Shown here piece after piece: positions 8,947-17,084 of a stretch of DNA of 64,000 bases. The stretch's first letter is position 1. Each line of letters opens with the position of its first letter. The notes below the pieces were generated by a model. It had not been told where the DNA came from, made no database searches, and worked only from the letters and a program-made list of their open reading frames with translations. Where the stretch lies: contig JAJCYT010000025.1 in assembly GCA_029262795.1 (NCBI GenBank), positions 1 to 64,000 on the forward strand, given 5' to 3'. A program made the translations under genes and the position numbers. This DNA comes from Candidatus Fraserbacteria bacterium (GTDB lineage Bacteria > Bipolaricaulota > Bipolaricaulia > RBG-16-55-9 > JAJCYT01).

Positions 8947-10650
8947 TCAGGGTAGTCGTTGCAATAAATAGTAGAGTAAATAAATCGATAAAAGAAGCAA
9001 GATTATCTGAACACTGCTATTGGTAAGCCAGGTTCTGGAAAGAATTCCGTCTGGGGTGTGCAGTCGTTTGATGATAATTATGAGGTGGTTTAGCCAACGT
9101 TTGGTGGCAATGGAGACTTGATCCCGAACTGGGGTTCCGATGCGAACCATGGTTTGTACCACGCCGGGAAACAGACGGCGGTAGAGGAAATCGCTGTCCA
9201 AATTGATGGCTCTGAGTTCAGGTGGATAGAGTTTGAATACTTGCAGCAGTGTAAACCCTAAAACTGAGAACAACAGCAGTTGCAGCTGCGTCAAAATATG
9301 GGTTGTGGTGTAGGGTTCATAAGTCACGGGATAGGGCAACAGCGAGTAAAGAAATTGTGGAAAGCTGCCGATGAGCACACACAGTGCTGCAGCCAGTCCC
9401 ATAGCTACCAACATATGGGAAGGGGCTTCCTTACAACGTATGCCTGAGTCGTGGGCGAAGAAGGCAAAGAACGGAATCTTAATACCCGCGTGGTGGAGCA
9501 CACCCGCGGAGGCAAACAGCAATATCAACCAGACCCAGAGATGGCCTTGGTCGACGGCAGCGGCCATGACCATGGTCTTGCTGACAAAGCCGCTGAAAAG
9601 AGGAAACGCCGAAATAGACGCCGCCCCCACGATACATAAACCCGTTGTGATAGGCATAGATTTGTAAAGCCCGCCCAGGTCTGATCCGTTGATGTGTCCT
9701 GTGCGAAACAACACAGCCCCCATCGACATGAACAACAGTCCTTTGAAGATCACATCGGTGAAAGCGTGCGCCACTGCGCCATTGACGCCCATACCCTCTC
9801 CCAATCCCACACCGACGACCATAAAGCCAAGTTGGTTGATCATGCTGTAACCCAGCACGCGACGCAGATCGTTTTCAATCATGGCGTAAAAGATGGGGAA
9901 AACGGTCATTATTGCGCCCACCCAGATAAGGGCTTCCACACCCGCAAACGAACGCGCCAGCGCGTAGATGGCCACCTTGGTGGTGAATGCGCTGAGAAAC
10001 ACCGCGCCTGTTGGCGTGGCTTCAGGGTAGGCATCAATGAGCCAGTTGTGTAGCAGCGGGAATGCGCACTTGATGCCGAAGGCCAACAGAATGAGATAGG
10101 CAGCTGGATCGTCCAACGCCATGGGTCCAAAGCCCAGCGACCCAGTTTGCTCATAATGAAATGCTGTGCCCACGAGCAGCAACAGACCCGAACTGATGTG
10201 AATCATGAGATAGCGCATGCCTGCACCGCGGGCGCGTTCATTGCGCCGCGCCCAAATTTGGAACACTGAGGTCAGGGCCAGCAACTCCCAGCCGACAAAC
10301 AGCACGATCAAATCACCTGCAAACACTGCCAACACCGCCGCGCCTGCGTACATCAGGCCGCTGGTTTGCTGTACGCGATCCTGCAGGCCAAAGGCAAACA
10401 GTGCCGACAGGAAGGCGGCCAAGTGAAATAGGTAGCCAAACAGCAGGCTCAACTTGTCGGTCCGCAACACTTCGACATCAAATCCCGCAATGGAGATGGT
10501 CCATTGCATCCCCGCTTCAATGCCAAGCAGATTGACAAAGCTTGCCACAGGCAAGGCCAGCAGCAACACCTTGCGGTAGCCGTTGGGTAGCAGGGGTAGC
10601 AACAGACTGCCTAAGAGCAGAATAAGGGCTGGATGCAGCGGCTCAATCAT
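8947..10650 (-). CDS. NuoL/MrpA-N-like proton-conducting antiporter subunit
   Basis: This 567-residue membrane protein has about 14-15 helices and antiporter-family motifs: FVGWELLALTS, a TPTGAVFLSAFTTK block, GYSMINQLGFMVVGVGLGEG and HAFTDVIFKGLLFMSMGAV. It is the longest of three NuoL/M/N-like subunits in this operon and probably replaces the N-terminal half of a full MrpA. It is the last gene of the Mrp operon and overlaps the small upstream gene by 8 bp. The C-terminal extension with an amphipathic stretch and final helix (LQIILLLLSIYLLYYL-like) resembles the lateral arm of NuoL (inference). Confidence 0.85.
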   Translation of the reverse strand: MIEPLHPALILLLGSLLLPLLPNGYRKVLLLALPVASFVNLLGIEAGMQWTISIAGFDVEVLRTDKLSLLFGYLFHLAAFLSALFAFGLQDRVQQTSGLMYAGAAVLAVFAGDLIVLFVGWELLALTSVFQIWARRNERARGAGMRYLMIHISSGLLLLVGTAFHYEQTGSLGFGPMALDDPAAYLILLAFGIKCAFPLLHNWLIDAYPEATPTGAVFLSAFTTKVAIYALARSFAGVEALIWVGAIMTVFPIFYAMIENDLRRVLGYSMINQLGFMVVGVGLGEGMGVNGAVAHAFTDVIFKGLLFMSMGAVLFRTGHINGSDLGGLYKSMPITTGLCIVGAASISAFPLFSGFVSKTMVMAAAVDQGHLWVWLILLFASAGVLHHAGIKIPFFAFFAHDSGIRCKEAPSHMLVAMGLAAALCVLIGSFPQFLYSLLPYPVTYEPYTTTHILTQLQLLLFSVLGFTLLQVFKLYPPELRAINLDSDFLYRRLFPGVVQTMVRIGTPVRDQVSIATKRWLNHLIIIIKRLHTPDGILSRTWLTNSSVQIILLLLSIYLLYYLLQRLP

Positions 10651-10915
10651 AGTAATCTTCCTCTCGCTTGAGCAGCTTGCGCATCCCTAGGGCCACCACC
10701 ACCACTAGAATGACGGTGATAAAACCGTATATGGCATAGAAACCAAACCAACCCTCAGCCGAGAAAATCCCCTCTTCAAAGGTGAGGTGGCGGTGATACA
10801 CTAAGTCAATGAGTACCACCACAACACAGAGCACATAAAGTGCACGACGCAACCAGCGTACGTTTCTAGGGTTGTCGAACAAGTGATTCTTTTTCTCTAG
10901 TATCGGTGGCTTCAT
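10643..10915 (-). CDS. Small two-helix membrane protein of the Mrp operon
   Basis: This 90-residue protein has two predicted membrane helices (about residues 23-40 and 56-78) with a charged N-terminus and a basic-acidic tail (KLLKREEDYYD). It is wedged between two NuoL/M-like genes, 1 bp after one and overlapping the next by 8 bp. It is therefore translated with the complex and is likely an accessory subunit. I do not recognise a named family. Confidence 0.75.
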   Translation of the reverse strand: MKPPILEKKNHLFDNPRNVRWLRRALYVLCVVVVLIDLVYHRHLTFEEGIFSAEGWFGFYAIYGFITVILVVVVALGMRKLLKREEDYYD

Positions 10916-10916
10916 C

Positions 10917-12371
10917 TCAAAACACCCCCATCAAGCGCAGCAGTGTCAGCAATGGCCCAGGATACAGAAACAGCACCAGGCAGCCCAACGCTGTGAGAGT
11001 AAGGGCAATGACGGAAAGCGTCGGTGCTTCTTTTAAACCACCATTGTCTTGGGCGGGAAAGAAAAAGGCATTGATCACTATGGGGATCAGGTAGCCGATG
11101 CTGAGCAATGAACTGAGCACCAGGATGCCCACCGCCACATAATGGCCGGTCTCCAGCCCTCCCAGAATCAAAAACCACTTGCTCCACGCCCCACCCGTGG
11201 GCGGCAGCCCGATGATGCTCACCGAGGCGATAAAAAATGCTCCCATTGTCAGGGGCATCTGTCGCCCGATGCCCCTCATCTGGCTGACCTCGGTCTTGTG
11301 CAAGGTGACCATAATGGCACCAGCGCAAAAGAATAAGGTGATTTTTGCAAGAGCATGCGCGACAATGTGCAGACCGCCGCCAAGCACTCCCCAGCCGTTG
11401 GCCAGTGCAGCACCCATCACAATGTAGGAAAGTTGACCAATGGTGGAATAAGCCAGTCGCGCCTTGAGGTTGTCTTGGGTCAACGCCACCAGTGAAGCAA
11501 TGATCATCGTGCCACCCGCCACGTAAATGAGCCAGGTGTTGATGTCCGTTTCGTTGAGTAGATCAAGCCCGAAGACATAGACCACCACTTTCAGTATGGC
11601 AAACACCCCCGCTTTGACCACTGCCACCGCGTGCAGCAGGGCGCTGACCGGCGTGGGGGCCACCATGGCTGCGGGCAACCAGCGATGAAATGGCATCAGC
11701 GCTGCCTTGCCGATTCCAAAGGCATACAGCGCCAATAGCACACCGAGTAGCAGGCCGTCGGCCTTCCCGGTCAGGATGCCGCCCGAGCGAAAATCCAATG
11801 TGCCGGTCAGTTGCCACGTTAGGACAATAGCCAACAGCAGGAAAAAGAACGATGTGCCCAGGAGCATGCCCAAGTAAATGCGCCCGCGCCGCTGCGCTTC
11901 GGGCGTGCGATGATGGGTAACCAACGGATAGGTGGTAAAGGTCAAGAGTTCATAGAAGATGAACAGCGTCAATAAATTGCCCGCCAATGCCACGCCCTGA
12001 ACTGCGCTGATGGCAAGTGCAAAGAAAACGTAAAACCGTGTTTGGTTACGTTCATGATGACCACGCATGTAACCGATGGCGTAGAGCGAGGTGATGATCC
12101 AAAGCCCTGAAGCCAGCAGCGCAAACAGCAGACCCAGTGGCTCGAGTTCGAACACCAGCGACAGGCCCGGCAAAATCTCGGCCAGCACCAACGCCGGGCG
12201 TTGGCCGTCAAGCAACGGACCAACCAAGGCAAGCGCATTGAGAAAGAGCAACCCCCCTGTGGTAAGCGTAACTGCCTCACGCAAGTTGGGGCGCCGGCCC
12301 AGCAGCGCAATCAGCGGTGCAGCAAACAGCGGCAGCAGGATTGCGACGAGCAAAGAGACACTTGGATTCAC
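10917..12371 (-). CDS. NuoM/N-like proton antiporter subunit (second MrpD-like)
   Basis: This 484-residue protein has about 14 helices and shows FIFYELLTFTTYPLV, MPFHRWLPAAMVAPTPVSALLHA and AYSTIGQLSYIVMGAALA, typical of complex I-like antiporter subunits with a conserved glutamate (in YELL) and lysines. I favour the GTG at 12371, which overlaps the stop of the preceding gene in a GTGA junction and has a G-rich Shine-Dalgarno. The in-frame ATG at 12392 is the alternative. It probably provides one of three proton or cation channels of the assembly. Confidence 0.85.
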   Translation of the reverse strand: MNPSVSLLVAILLPLFAAPLIALLGRRPNLREAVTLTTGGLLFLNALALVGPLLDGQRPALVLAEILPGLSLVFELEPLGLLFALLASGLWIITSLYAIGYMRGHHERNQTRFYVFFALAISAVQGVALAGNLLTLFIFYELLTFTTYPLVTHHRTPEAQRRGRIYLGMLLGTSFFFLLLAIVLTWQLTGTLDFRSGGILTGKADGLLLGVLLALYAFGIGKAALMPFHRWLPAAMVAPTPVSALLHAVAVVKAGVFAILKVVVYVFGLDLLNETDINTWLIYVAGGTMIIASLVALTQDNLKARLAYSTIGQLSYIVMGAALANGWGVLGGGLHIVAHALAKITLFFCAGAIMVTLHKTEVSQMRGIGRQMPLTMGAFFIASVSIIGLPPTGGAWSKWFLILGGLETGHYVAVGILVLSSLLSIGYLIPIVINAFFFPAQDNGGLKEAPTLSVIALTLTALGCLVLFLYPGPLLTLLRLMGVF

Positions 12372-13846
12372 GGCCCACCCCCGAACAGCCATGCAGCGGC
12401 CCGTTCAGCCAGACCCGCAGTCCATTTGGTTGAAATGCCAAAAAACAATATGCTCATAATCAACACCCAGATGGGCAACTGCATCGACAGAGGCGCTTCC
12501 TTCACAGGGGTGGTGTTGGGGTCAGGTTGTTGAAAATAAGCCACCTCAACCACCCGCCATATGTAGATGACCGCCAGAAGCGAGGTCAGCAGAATCAACG
12601 ACGCCACCAGCCACCAGCCTTTTTCCAACGCAGCAAGAATAAAATACCATTTGCTGATGAAGCCCACAGTCAGTGGTACGCCAATCAAACCCAGTCCCCC
12701 CAACACAAAGGCTGCCATGGTCCAGGGCATCTGTCGTCCTATGCCGCGCAGGTCGTCAAGCAGTGGCGAACCGACACGCAGCAACATTGCCCCCAAAGCC
12801 ATGAATAGCGCCGCTTGCAACAAAGCGTGGTTGAAAAGGTGGACAATCGTTCCACTTAGACCGGTCTGCGACACAAAGCTGACGCCTAACATCATGTAGC
12901 CGATCTGAGCCACGCTTGAATAAGCCAGCATGCGCTTGACGTTACGCTGAAAAATGGCTGCGGTTGATGCTGCCAACATGCCAATTAGAGACAGCGGAAC
13001 CAGCAAGTCTTGCAGGTGCATTTCGGTAAACACAAACTCTTGACCCCAGATGGTGAAAGCAAATCGCAAAAACACATAAATCCAGACCTTGGTCACCACG
13101 CCCATCAAAACCGTGACCACCGTGGGGGCATAAGTGTAAGCGTCGGGCAACCAGATATGTAGTGGAAATAACGCCAGTTTCAGGGTCAAACCAACCCCAA
13201 GAAAGGCCAGGGCCGCCAGTGCTGTGCGGCTGTCGAGCATGGGCTGAAGGCGTTGTGCCATGTCGGCCATGTTCAGTGTGCCCGTCATCATGTACATCAG
13301 GCCAATACCGATCAGGATGAAAGTCGCCCCAATACTTCCGAGCACCAGATAGCGAAACGCGGCGGTCAGTGCGCGGCGGTCTCGGCCCAGCGCAATCAGA
13401 GCGTAGGTGGACAGCGCCGAAATTTCGAGAAATACGTATACATTGAACGTATCGCCCGTGATCGTCACCCCAAGCAAACCCGACAGAAACAATAAATATA
13501 ACGTATAAAACAAAGTGTGCTGCGATGGCAAAATTTCGTGGGAAATGCTACGGGGTGCAAAGATCTGTACGATTGTGCCGATGGCAGCGATGATGATCAA
13601 CATAAAAGCGTTAACCACATCCACACGATACTCAATACCCCAGGGCGGTGACCAGTTGCCCAAAGCGTAAGAGATAGGGCCTTCACTTAGCGCGCGGCCA
13701 AGCAGCAGCAGGGCAATCACCAGGGCAATGACAGATACTGCCAAAGACAACGCCCAACAAAGGCGGGGCCGGCGCAACAACAAGCACAAAGGGGCTGCCA
13801 TCAAGGGGATGACCACTTGAAGGATTGGTAAATGGGTAGCGATCAT
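12368..13846 (-). CDS. mrpD: Na+/H+ antiporter subunit MrpD
   Basis: This 492-residue membrane protein is the first of three antiporter-like subunits. VYVFLEISALSTYALIALG, FPLHIWLPDAYTYAPTVVTVLM and AYSSVAQIGYMMLGVSF match the MrpD/MnhD pattern. The conserved lysine and glutamate positions of the proton path are present (E in FLEIS, K in TLKLALFPLH). It overlaps mrpC by 4 bp (ATGA), the normal mrpC-mrpD order. Mrp systems exchange cytoplasmic sodium for external protons. Confidence 0.88.
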   Translation of the reverse strand: MIATHLPILQVVIPLMAAPLCLLLRRPRLCWALSLAVSVIALVIALLLLGRALSEGPISYALGNWSPPWGIEYRVDVVNAFMLIIIAAIGTIVQIFAPRSISHEILPSQHTLFYTLYLLFLSGLLGVTITGDTFNVYVFLEISALSTYALIALGRDRRALTAAFRYLVLGSIGATFILIGIGLMYMMTGTLNMADMAQRLQPMLDSRTALAALAFLGVGLTLKLALFPLHIWLPDAYTYAPTVVTVLMGVVTKVWIYVFLRFAFTIWGQEFVFTEMHLQDLLVPLSLIGMLAASTAAIFQRNVKRMLAYSSVAQIGYMMLGVSFVSQTGLSGTIVHLFNHALLQAALFMALGAMLLRVGSPLLDDLRGIGRQMPWTMAAFVLGGLGLIGVPLTVGFISKWYFILAALEKGWWLVASLILLTSLLAVIYIWRVVEVAYFQQPDPNTTPVKEAPLSMQLPIWVLIMSILFFGISTKWTAGLAERAAAWLFGGGP

Positions 13847-14199
13847 CGAATCTTATCCTGATGCTGGATTTCGTCTTCTTCAACCGTGCCGTAAGCGTCC
13901 TTGATGCGCATGATCAGTGCCAGTGCAACCGCAACGGTGGCAATACCAACCACAATGGCGGTCAGGATGAGCACATGAGGCAGAGGGTTGGAGTAGTTGC
14001 TAAAGCCCTCTTCGAGAATGGGGGCGGTTCCCGCAAACACTTTTCCAGCGGTGATGTAAAACAGATAAACGGCCCCTTGAAAGATGCTAAGCCCGATCAC
14101 TTTCTTGATCAAATTGTTGCGGGAGATCATAGCATAAAATCCGGTCATCATCATAACAATCACGAGCCAGTAATTGAGCAGGCCGGGAAATTCGCTCAC
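13843..14199 (-). CDS. mrpC: Na+/H+ antiporter subunit MrpC (NuoK-like)
   Basis: This 118-residue protein has three membrane helices (about 10-28, 33-52, 75-98) and the NuoK/MrpC signature NPLPHVLILTAIVVGIATVAVALAL-type segment, including the buried PHVLILTAIVIG core. The segment GFYAMISRNNLIKKVIGLSI is the expected first loop. It overlaps both neighbours by 4 bp, so translation is coupled. Confidence 0.9.
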   Translation of the reverse strand: MSEFPGLLNYWLVIVMMMTGFYAMISRNNLIKKVIGLSIFQGAVYLFYITAGKVFAGTAPILEEGFSNYSNPLPHVLILTAIVVGIATVAVALALIMRIKDAYGTVEEDEIQHQDKIR

Positions 14200-14615
14200 C
14201 TGCGCCCCTTTCCTACAAAGGCAAAAAATATCGTCACCATCGCGGCAAACACTGTGAGACCAACCCCCAGTTCAACCAACATGATACCCAGGTGCTGACC
14301 CTGCACCGGGACGCGATCCAAAAAGCCATATCCCAAGAAGTTGCCCCCTCTCAACAGCGCCGCCACCCCCGTGCCCGCATAAAGCAGCACGCCGATAGCG
14401 CTGAGTGTCAGGAGAATAGGGTTGGAAAACGCCTTCCGCGCTGCTGCCAAGCCAAACACCAAAGTGTAAAGCACGATGGCGGCCGCAAAGATCACCCCTG
14501 CCTGAAAGCCGCCACCGGGGCCGTAGTCGCCGTGAAATTGTACATACAGGGCAAAGAGCATGATCAAGGGCAAAAAAAACTTGGCCATCACGCGCAGAAC
14601 GATGATGTCTTTCAC
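14196..14615 (-). CDS. mrpB: Na+/H+ antiporter subunit MrpB
   Basis: This 139-residue protein has four helices and the MrpB motif FHGDYGPGGGFQAGVIFAAA near residues 28-47, followed by the GYGFLDRVPVQGQHLGIMLVELGVGLTV block. This is the canonical MnhB domain. It overlaps the MrpA-C-like gene and mrpC by 4 bp each. Confidence 0.9.
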   Translation of the reverse strand: MKDIIVLRVMAKFFLPLIMLFALYVQFHGDYGPGGGFQAGVIFAAAIVLYTLVFGLAAARKAFSNPILLTLSAIGVLLYAGTGVAALLRGGNFLGYGFLDRVPVQGQHLGIMLVELGVGLTVFAAMVTIFFAFVGKGRR

Positions 14616-15163
14616 GGCATCTCCTCCTCTTCGCTGCGGCGAGGCAACCCGCTGAGCAACATGAACACCGCGATCATGGCGGTAAAGATCACGGTCACTT
14701 CCCCCAGCGTGTCGTAGCCTCGGTAGCTTGCCAGCACCGCGGTGACCACGTTGGGAATGTGGATTTCCTCCTCAACTTCTTCCAGGTAATGAGTGGCGAC
14801 ATGGTCGTGAATGGGTGCATCTGCATCGCCAAATGTCGGCAAATCAAGCGTGCCATAGACCAGCACCCCGCCGCTGATCAACACCAGCAACAGCGGCAGC
14901 CAATCCAGCTTGGGGCTGCGCTTTTCCTTGCGACCTGTGTGCAGCAGGGTGCCGAGGAAAAGCACCGTGGTGATGCCAACCCCAACCGCCGCTTCGGTGA
15001 AAGCGACATCCACCGCATCCAGCGTGAGGTACAAACCAAAAGCCAGCAGACTCACAACGGAACTCAGCATCACCGCCGTAAACAGGTTGCGTTGTAAAAT
15101 GACCGCCACGGCCATCACAGCCAACAACAAAAATAAGGAGACATCAATGAAGCCAACCATCAC
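14612..15163 (-). CDS. MrpA C-terminal-like subunit (DUF4040/MbhD-MbhE type)
   Basis: This 183-residue protein combines an N-terminal three-helix DUF4040/NuoJ-like part (FTAVMLSSVVSLLAFGLYL then DVAFTEAAVGVGITTVLFLG) with a C-terminal segment ending VVTAVLASYRGYDTLGEVTVIFTAM. The latter is the MbhE-type signature normally at the end of full-length MrpA. MrpA is therefore split in this operon, with this piece upstream of mrpB and the NuoL-like half at the operon's end. An acidic loop (about 115-145, rich in D, E and H) lies between the two parts. Starts with two consecutive ATGs; either is possible. Confidence 0.85.
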   Translation of the reverse strand: MMVGFIDVSLFLLLAVMAVAVILQRNLFTAVMLSSVVSLLAFGLYLTLDAVDVAFTEAAVGVGITTVLFLGTLLHTGRKEKRSPKLDWLPLLLVLISGGVLVYGTLDLPTFGDADAPIHDHVATHYLEEVEEEIHIPNVVTAVLASYRGYDTLGEVTVIFTAMIAVFMLLSGLPRRSEEEEMP

Positions 15164-15480
15164 TGGATCACGTCTTTCTGTTTTTTAACCCAAGGCTTAA
15201 GTCCGGCATCAAAGGCTGATTTGGCCAAGGCATGGGTTGAGGTGGGGCTGGTCAGTAGCAGGAAAAACAGGATCATCACCAGCTTCACGGTCACCAGTGA
15301 CAGACCCGCCTGAAACATGAGGCCGATGAACACCAGCGCCGCACCCAGGGTGTCCGTCATGCTGGCGCCGTGCATGCGACTGTAAAAGTCGGGCAGGCGC
15401 AATAACCCCACGCTTCCAACAAAGCAAAAGAACACGCCACCCAACAGACATACCCAACTGATCAAATCAAACACGTTCAT
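15160..15480 (-). CDS. mrpG: Na+/H+ antiporter subunit MrpG
   Basis: This 106-residue protein has three helices and shows the MrpG/PhaG signature GLLRLPDFYSRMHGASMTDTLGAAL. I start it at the ATG at 15480 because GAGGAGG precedes it and the MnhG family begins here. The reading frame is open further upstream, but only through mrpF sequence. It overlaps the end of mrpF by 14 bp. Confidence 0.9.
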   Translation of the reverse strand: MNVFDLISWVCLLGGVFFCFVGSVGLLRLPDFYSRMHGASMTDTLGAALVFIGLMFQAGLSLVTVKLVMILFFLLLTSPTSTHALAKSAFDAGLKPWVKKQKDVIQ

Positions 15481-15763
15481 TTCCCACCTCCTCATTGTCA
15501 GGGTTGACAGTGGCGAGGTTTTTGAACTTGACGTATTTAAGCACAGCAATGATACCGATGAAGTTGAGAAAAACGTAAATGAGTGCCAGGTCAAGAAAAT
15601 CAGGCCGCCCAAGAAGAAAGCCAAGGACCGCGACGAGCAGAATGATTTTTGTTCCCAGCATGTTGATGGCCAAAATGCGGTCGAAGACGGTGGGTCCCAA
15701 AAGGGTTCGCAGCACAGCCAGTACTATTGTTGCCAAAATACCTATCATGGCTGCCATGAACAT
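15467..15763 (-). CDS. mrpF: Na+/H+ antiporter subunit MrpF
   Basis: This 98-residue protein has three helices and matches MrpF/PhaF with LLGPTVFDRILAINMLGTKI and the following FLDLALIYVFLNFIGIIAVLKY. MrpF lies in the cation path of the complex. It shares one base with the mrpE stop and overlaps mrpG by 14 bp. Confidence 0.9.
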   Translation of the reverse strand: MFMAAMIGILATIVLAVLRTLLGPTVFDRILAINMLGTKIILLVAVLGFLLGRPDFLDLALIYVFLNFIGIIAVLKYVKFKNLATVNPDNEEVGNERV

Positions 15764-16245
15764 TAGGATTCCCTCTCAAGTTCCAATGCCGTCACACGTC
15801 GATCCATCTCGCCGGTTTGCAAGCTGCTGGCACTTTTTTCTGTGAGCGCATGGACTGTGATCGTATCACTTTCAACATCCATCGACACTGTTCCAGGGGT
15901 AAGCGTAATGGAGTTGGCATAAATCACACGCCCCAACTCGCTTTTTTGGCTGGCCTTAACCTTAAAAACACACGGTGCAATGGGAAGCTTGGGGTGCAAC
16001 ACCCGCCAAGCAATATCCAGATTAGCCACGAAAATCGCCCACAGCAACCAAGGCCAGTATAGAGGCAAAGGCAATAGCAAGTGGACGTGCTGACGTTCTG
16101 GTTCAAACACCCCCATGCGTCGCACTAACACCACGACTGTCAAGCAGGAAATGGCTCCAAGGGAAAGCAAGAGCAATGAATAATGACCAGACCACAGCAA
16201 CCATATTGCATACAACGCAACTCCAAGTATCAAATTATTGAGCAT
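15763..16245 (-). CDS. mrpE: Na+/H+ antiporter subunit MrpE
   Basis: This 160-residue protein has two N-terminal helices followed by a membrane-associated domain. The motif YANSITLTPGTVSMDVESDTITVHAL is the MrpE/MnhE signature. I place the start at the ATG at 16245, preceded by GAGGGG with an eight-base spacing, rather than the longer open frame to 16320. It is the first clear gene of the operon, so the promoter should lie between 16250 and 16550. Confidence 0.88.
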   Translation of the reverse strand: MLNNLILGVALYAIWLLWSGHYSLLLLSLGAISCLTVVVLVRRMGVFEPERQHVHLLLPLPLYWPWLLWAIFVANLDIAWRVLHPKLPIAPCVFKVKASQKSELGRVIYANSITLTPGTVSMDVESDTITVHALTEKSASSLQTGEMDRRVTALELERES

Positions 16246-16450
16246 TTGTATTAGCCCCTCGAGAACAATCTTCGTCTTCAGCCTGTTCCATGGCCCATCG
16301 TGTTGTTGACGGCGAAGCAAATCGCTGAACCTTACCGAGAAACCACAGCGCTAGTTTACGACCTGTGAGCTTCAGATGCTGGTAGTGTGGTAAGACTGTG
16401 TTGAGCCATTCCCACAGAGCTTTAATCTGAGCTTGACATCCTAAGACCAA
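16235..16450 (-). CDS. Possible small ORF overlapping the mrpE start
   Basis: This 71-residue frame runs from TTG and ends 11 bases inside mrpE. Its composition is protein-like (tryptophan-rich, basic middle, acidic tail), but there is no convincing ribosome binding site and I recognise no family. It may instead be part of the mrp leader. The remaining stretch 16451-16729 contains no gene that I can support. Confidence 0.2.
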   Translation of the reverse strand: MVLGCQAQIKALWEWLNTVLPHYQHLKLTGRKLALWFLGKVQRFASPSTTRWAMEQAEDEDCSRGANTNAQ

Positions 16451-16729
16451 TTGACAAAAAGTAATATTAACGATTGGGGTGTGTATGGCGCAACGAATTT
16501 GACGTAATAAGGCGTGGTAGTGTTTCGTTACGGAGAAGCAGCTTCATTTGACAACGGATAACGTTAATGTTAAGTCAGAAGCTAACATCAGTAGAGTCTG
16601 TGTGGTGATACTGATGTCCATAACGGAACTTGACAACCATGCCTTGCTCCCCCAACTTACCTTCATCAACGAAAACACACTTCGTTTGGATGGAATCTTA
16701 TTTGGTGCTGATGATGGTAGCATATTGCC

Positions 16730-17045
16730 GGTAGCGTCGCAAAAAATTTGTCAGCAATATAGTCTAGCAAGATGAATTCAAGCAAATCGTTTAAGTGGTG
16801 TCATTATCATCCTGAGATCATCTTGTTGTGTGTCTGTTGATACCTGACAGAGATTTGGAAGAAATCATGCCGAAGCGTGGACTGAGAATAAATCACTCAA
16901 CAATCACATGAACATGATCCGCAAAGGCAACATCCTTGGCCAAGTGAGGTTTGTCTCCAGCGTCTTTGGACTGGCCTAAACTGGGCTTTTAGGTGAACAT
17001 AGATCTGATTTGTTTTGACCTCAACCAACTTCTTGTGACACAACC
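16730..17045 (+). mobile_element. Internally deleted IS6-family element
   Basis: The left end GGTAGCGTCGCAAAAAATT (16730) and the right end, which read inward is GGTTGTGTCACAAGAAGTTG (ending about 17045), form imperfect terminal repeats. Between them two transposase fragments are readable on + strand. KWCHYHPEIILLCV at about 16793 is the N-terminal zinc/HTH region of IS6/IS240 transposases, followed by an in-frame stop. MIRKGNILGQ..SSVFGLA, ending at the TAA at 16977-16979, is the C-terminus. The catalytic DDE core is missing. The element is roughly 316 bp against about 800 bp for a complete family member, so it is non-autonomous. Confidence 0.75.
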
Positions 17046-17084
17046 CCATAACCATCTTTGATTAAGGATGTATTTTGCAAGTCA

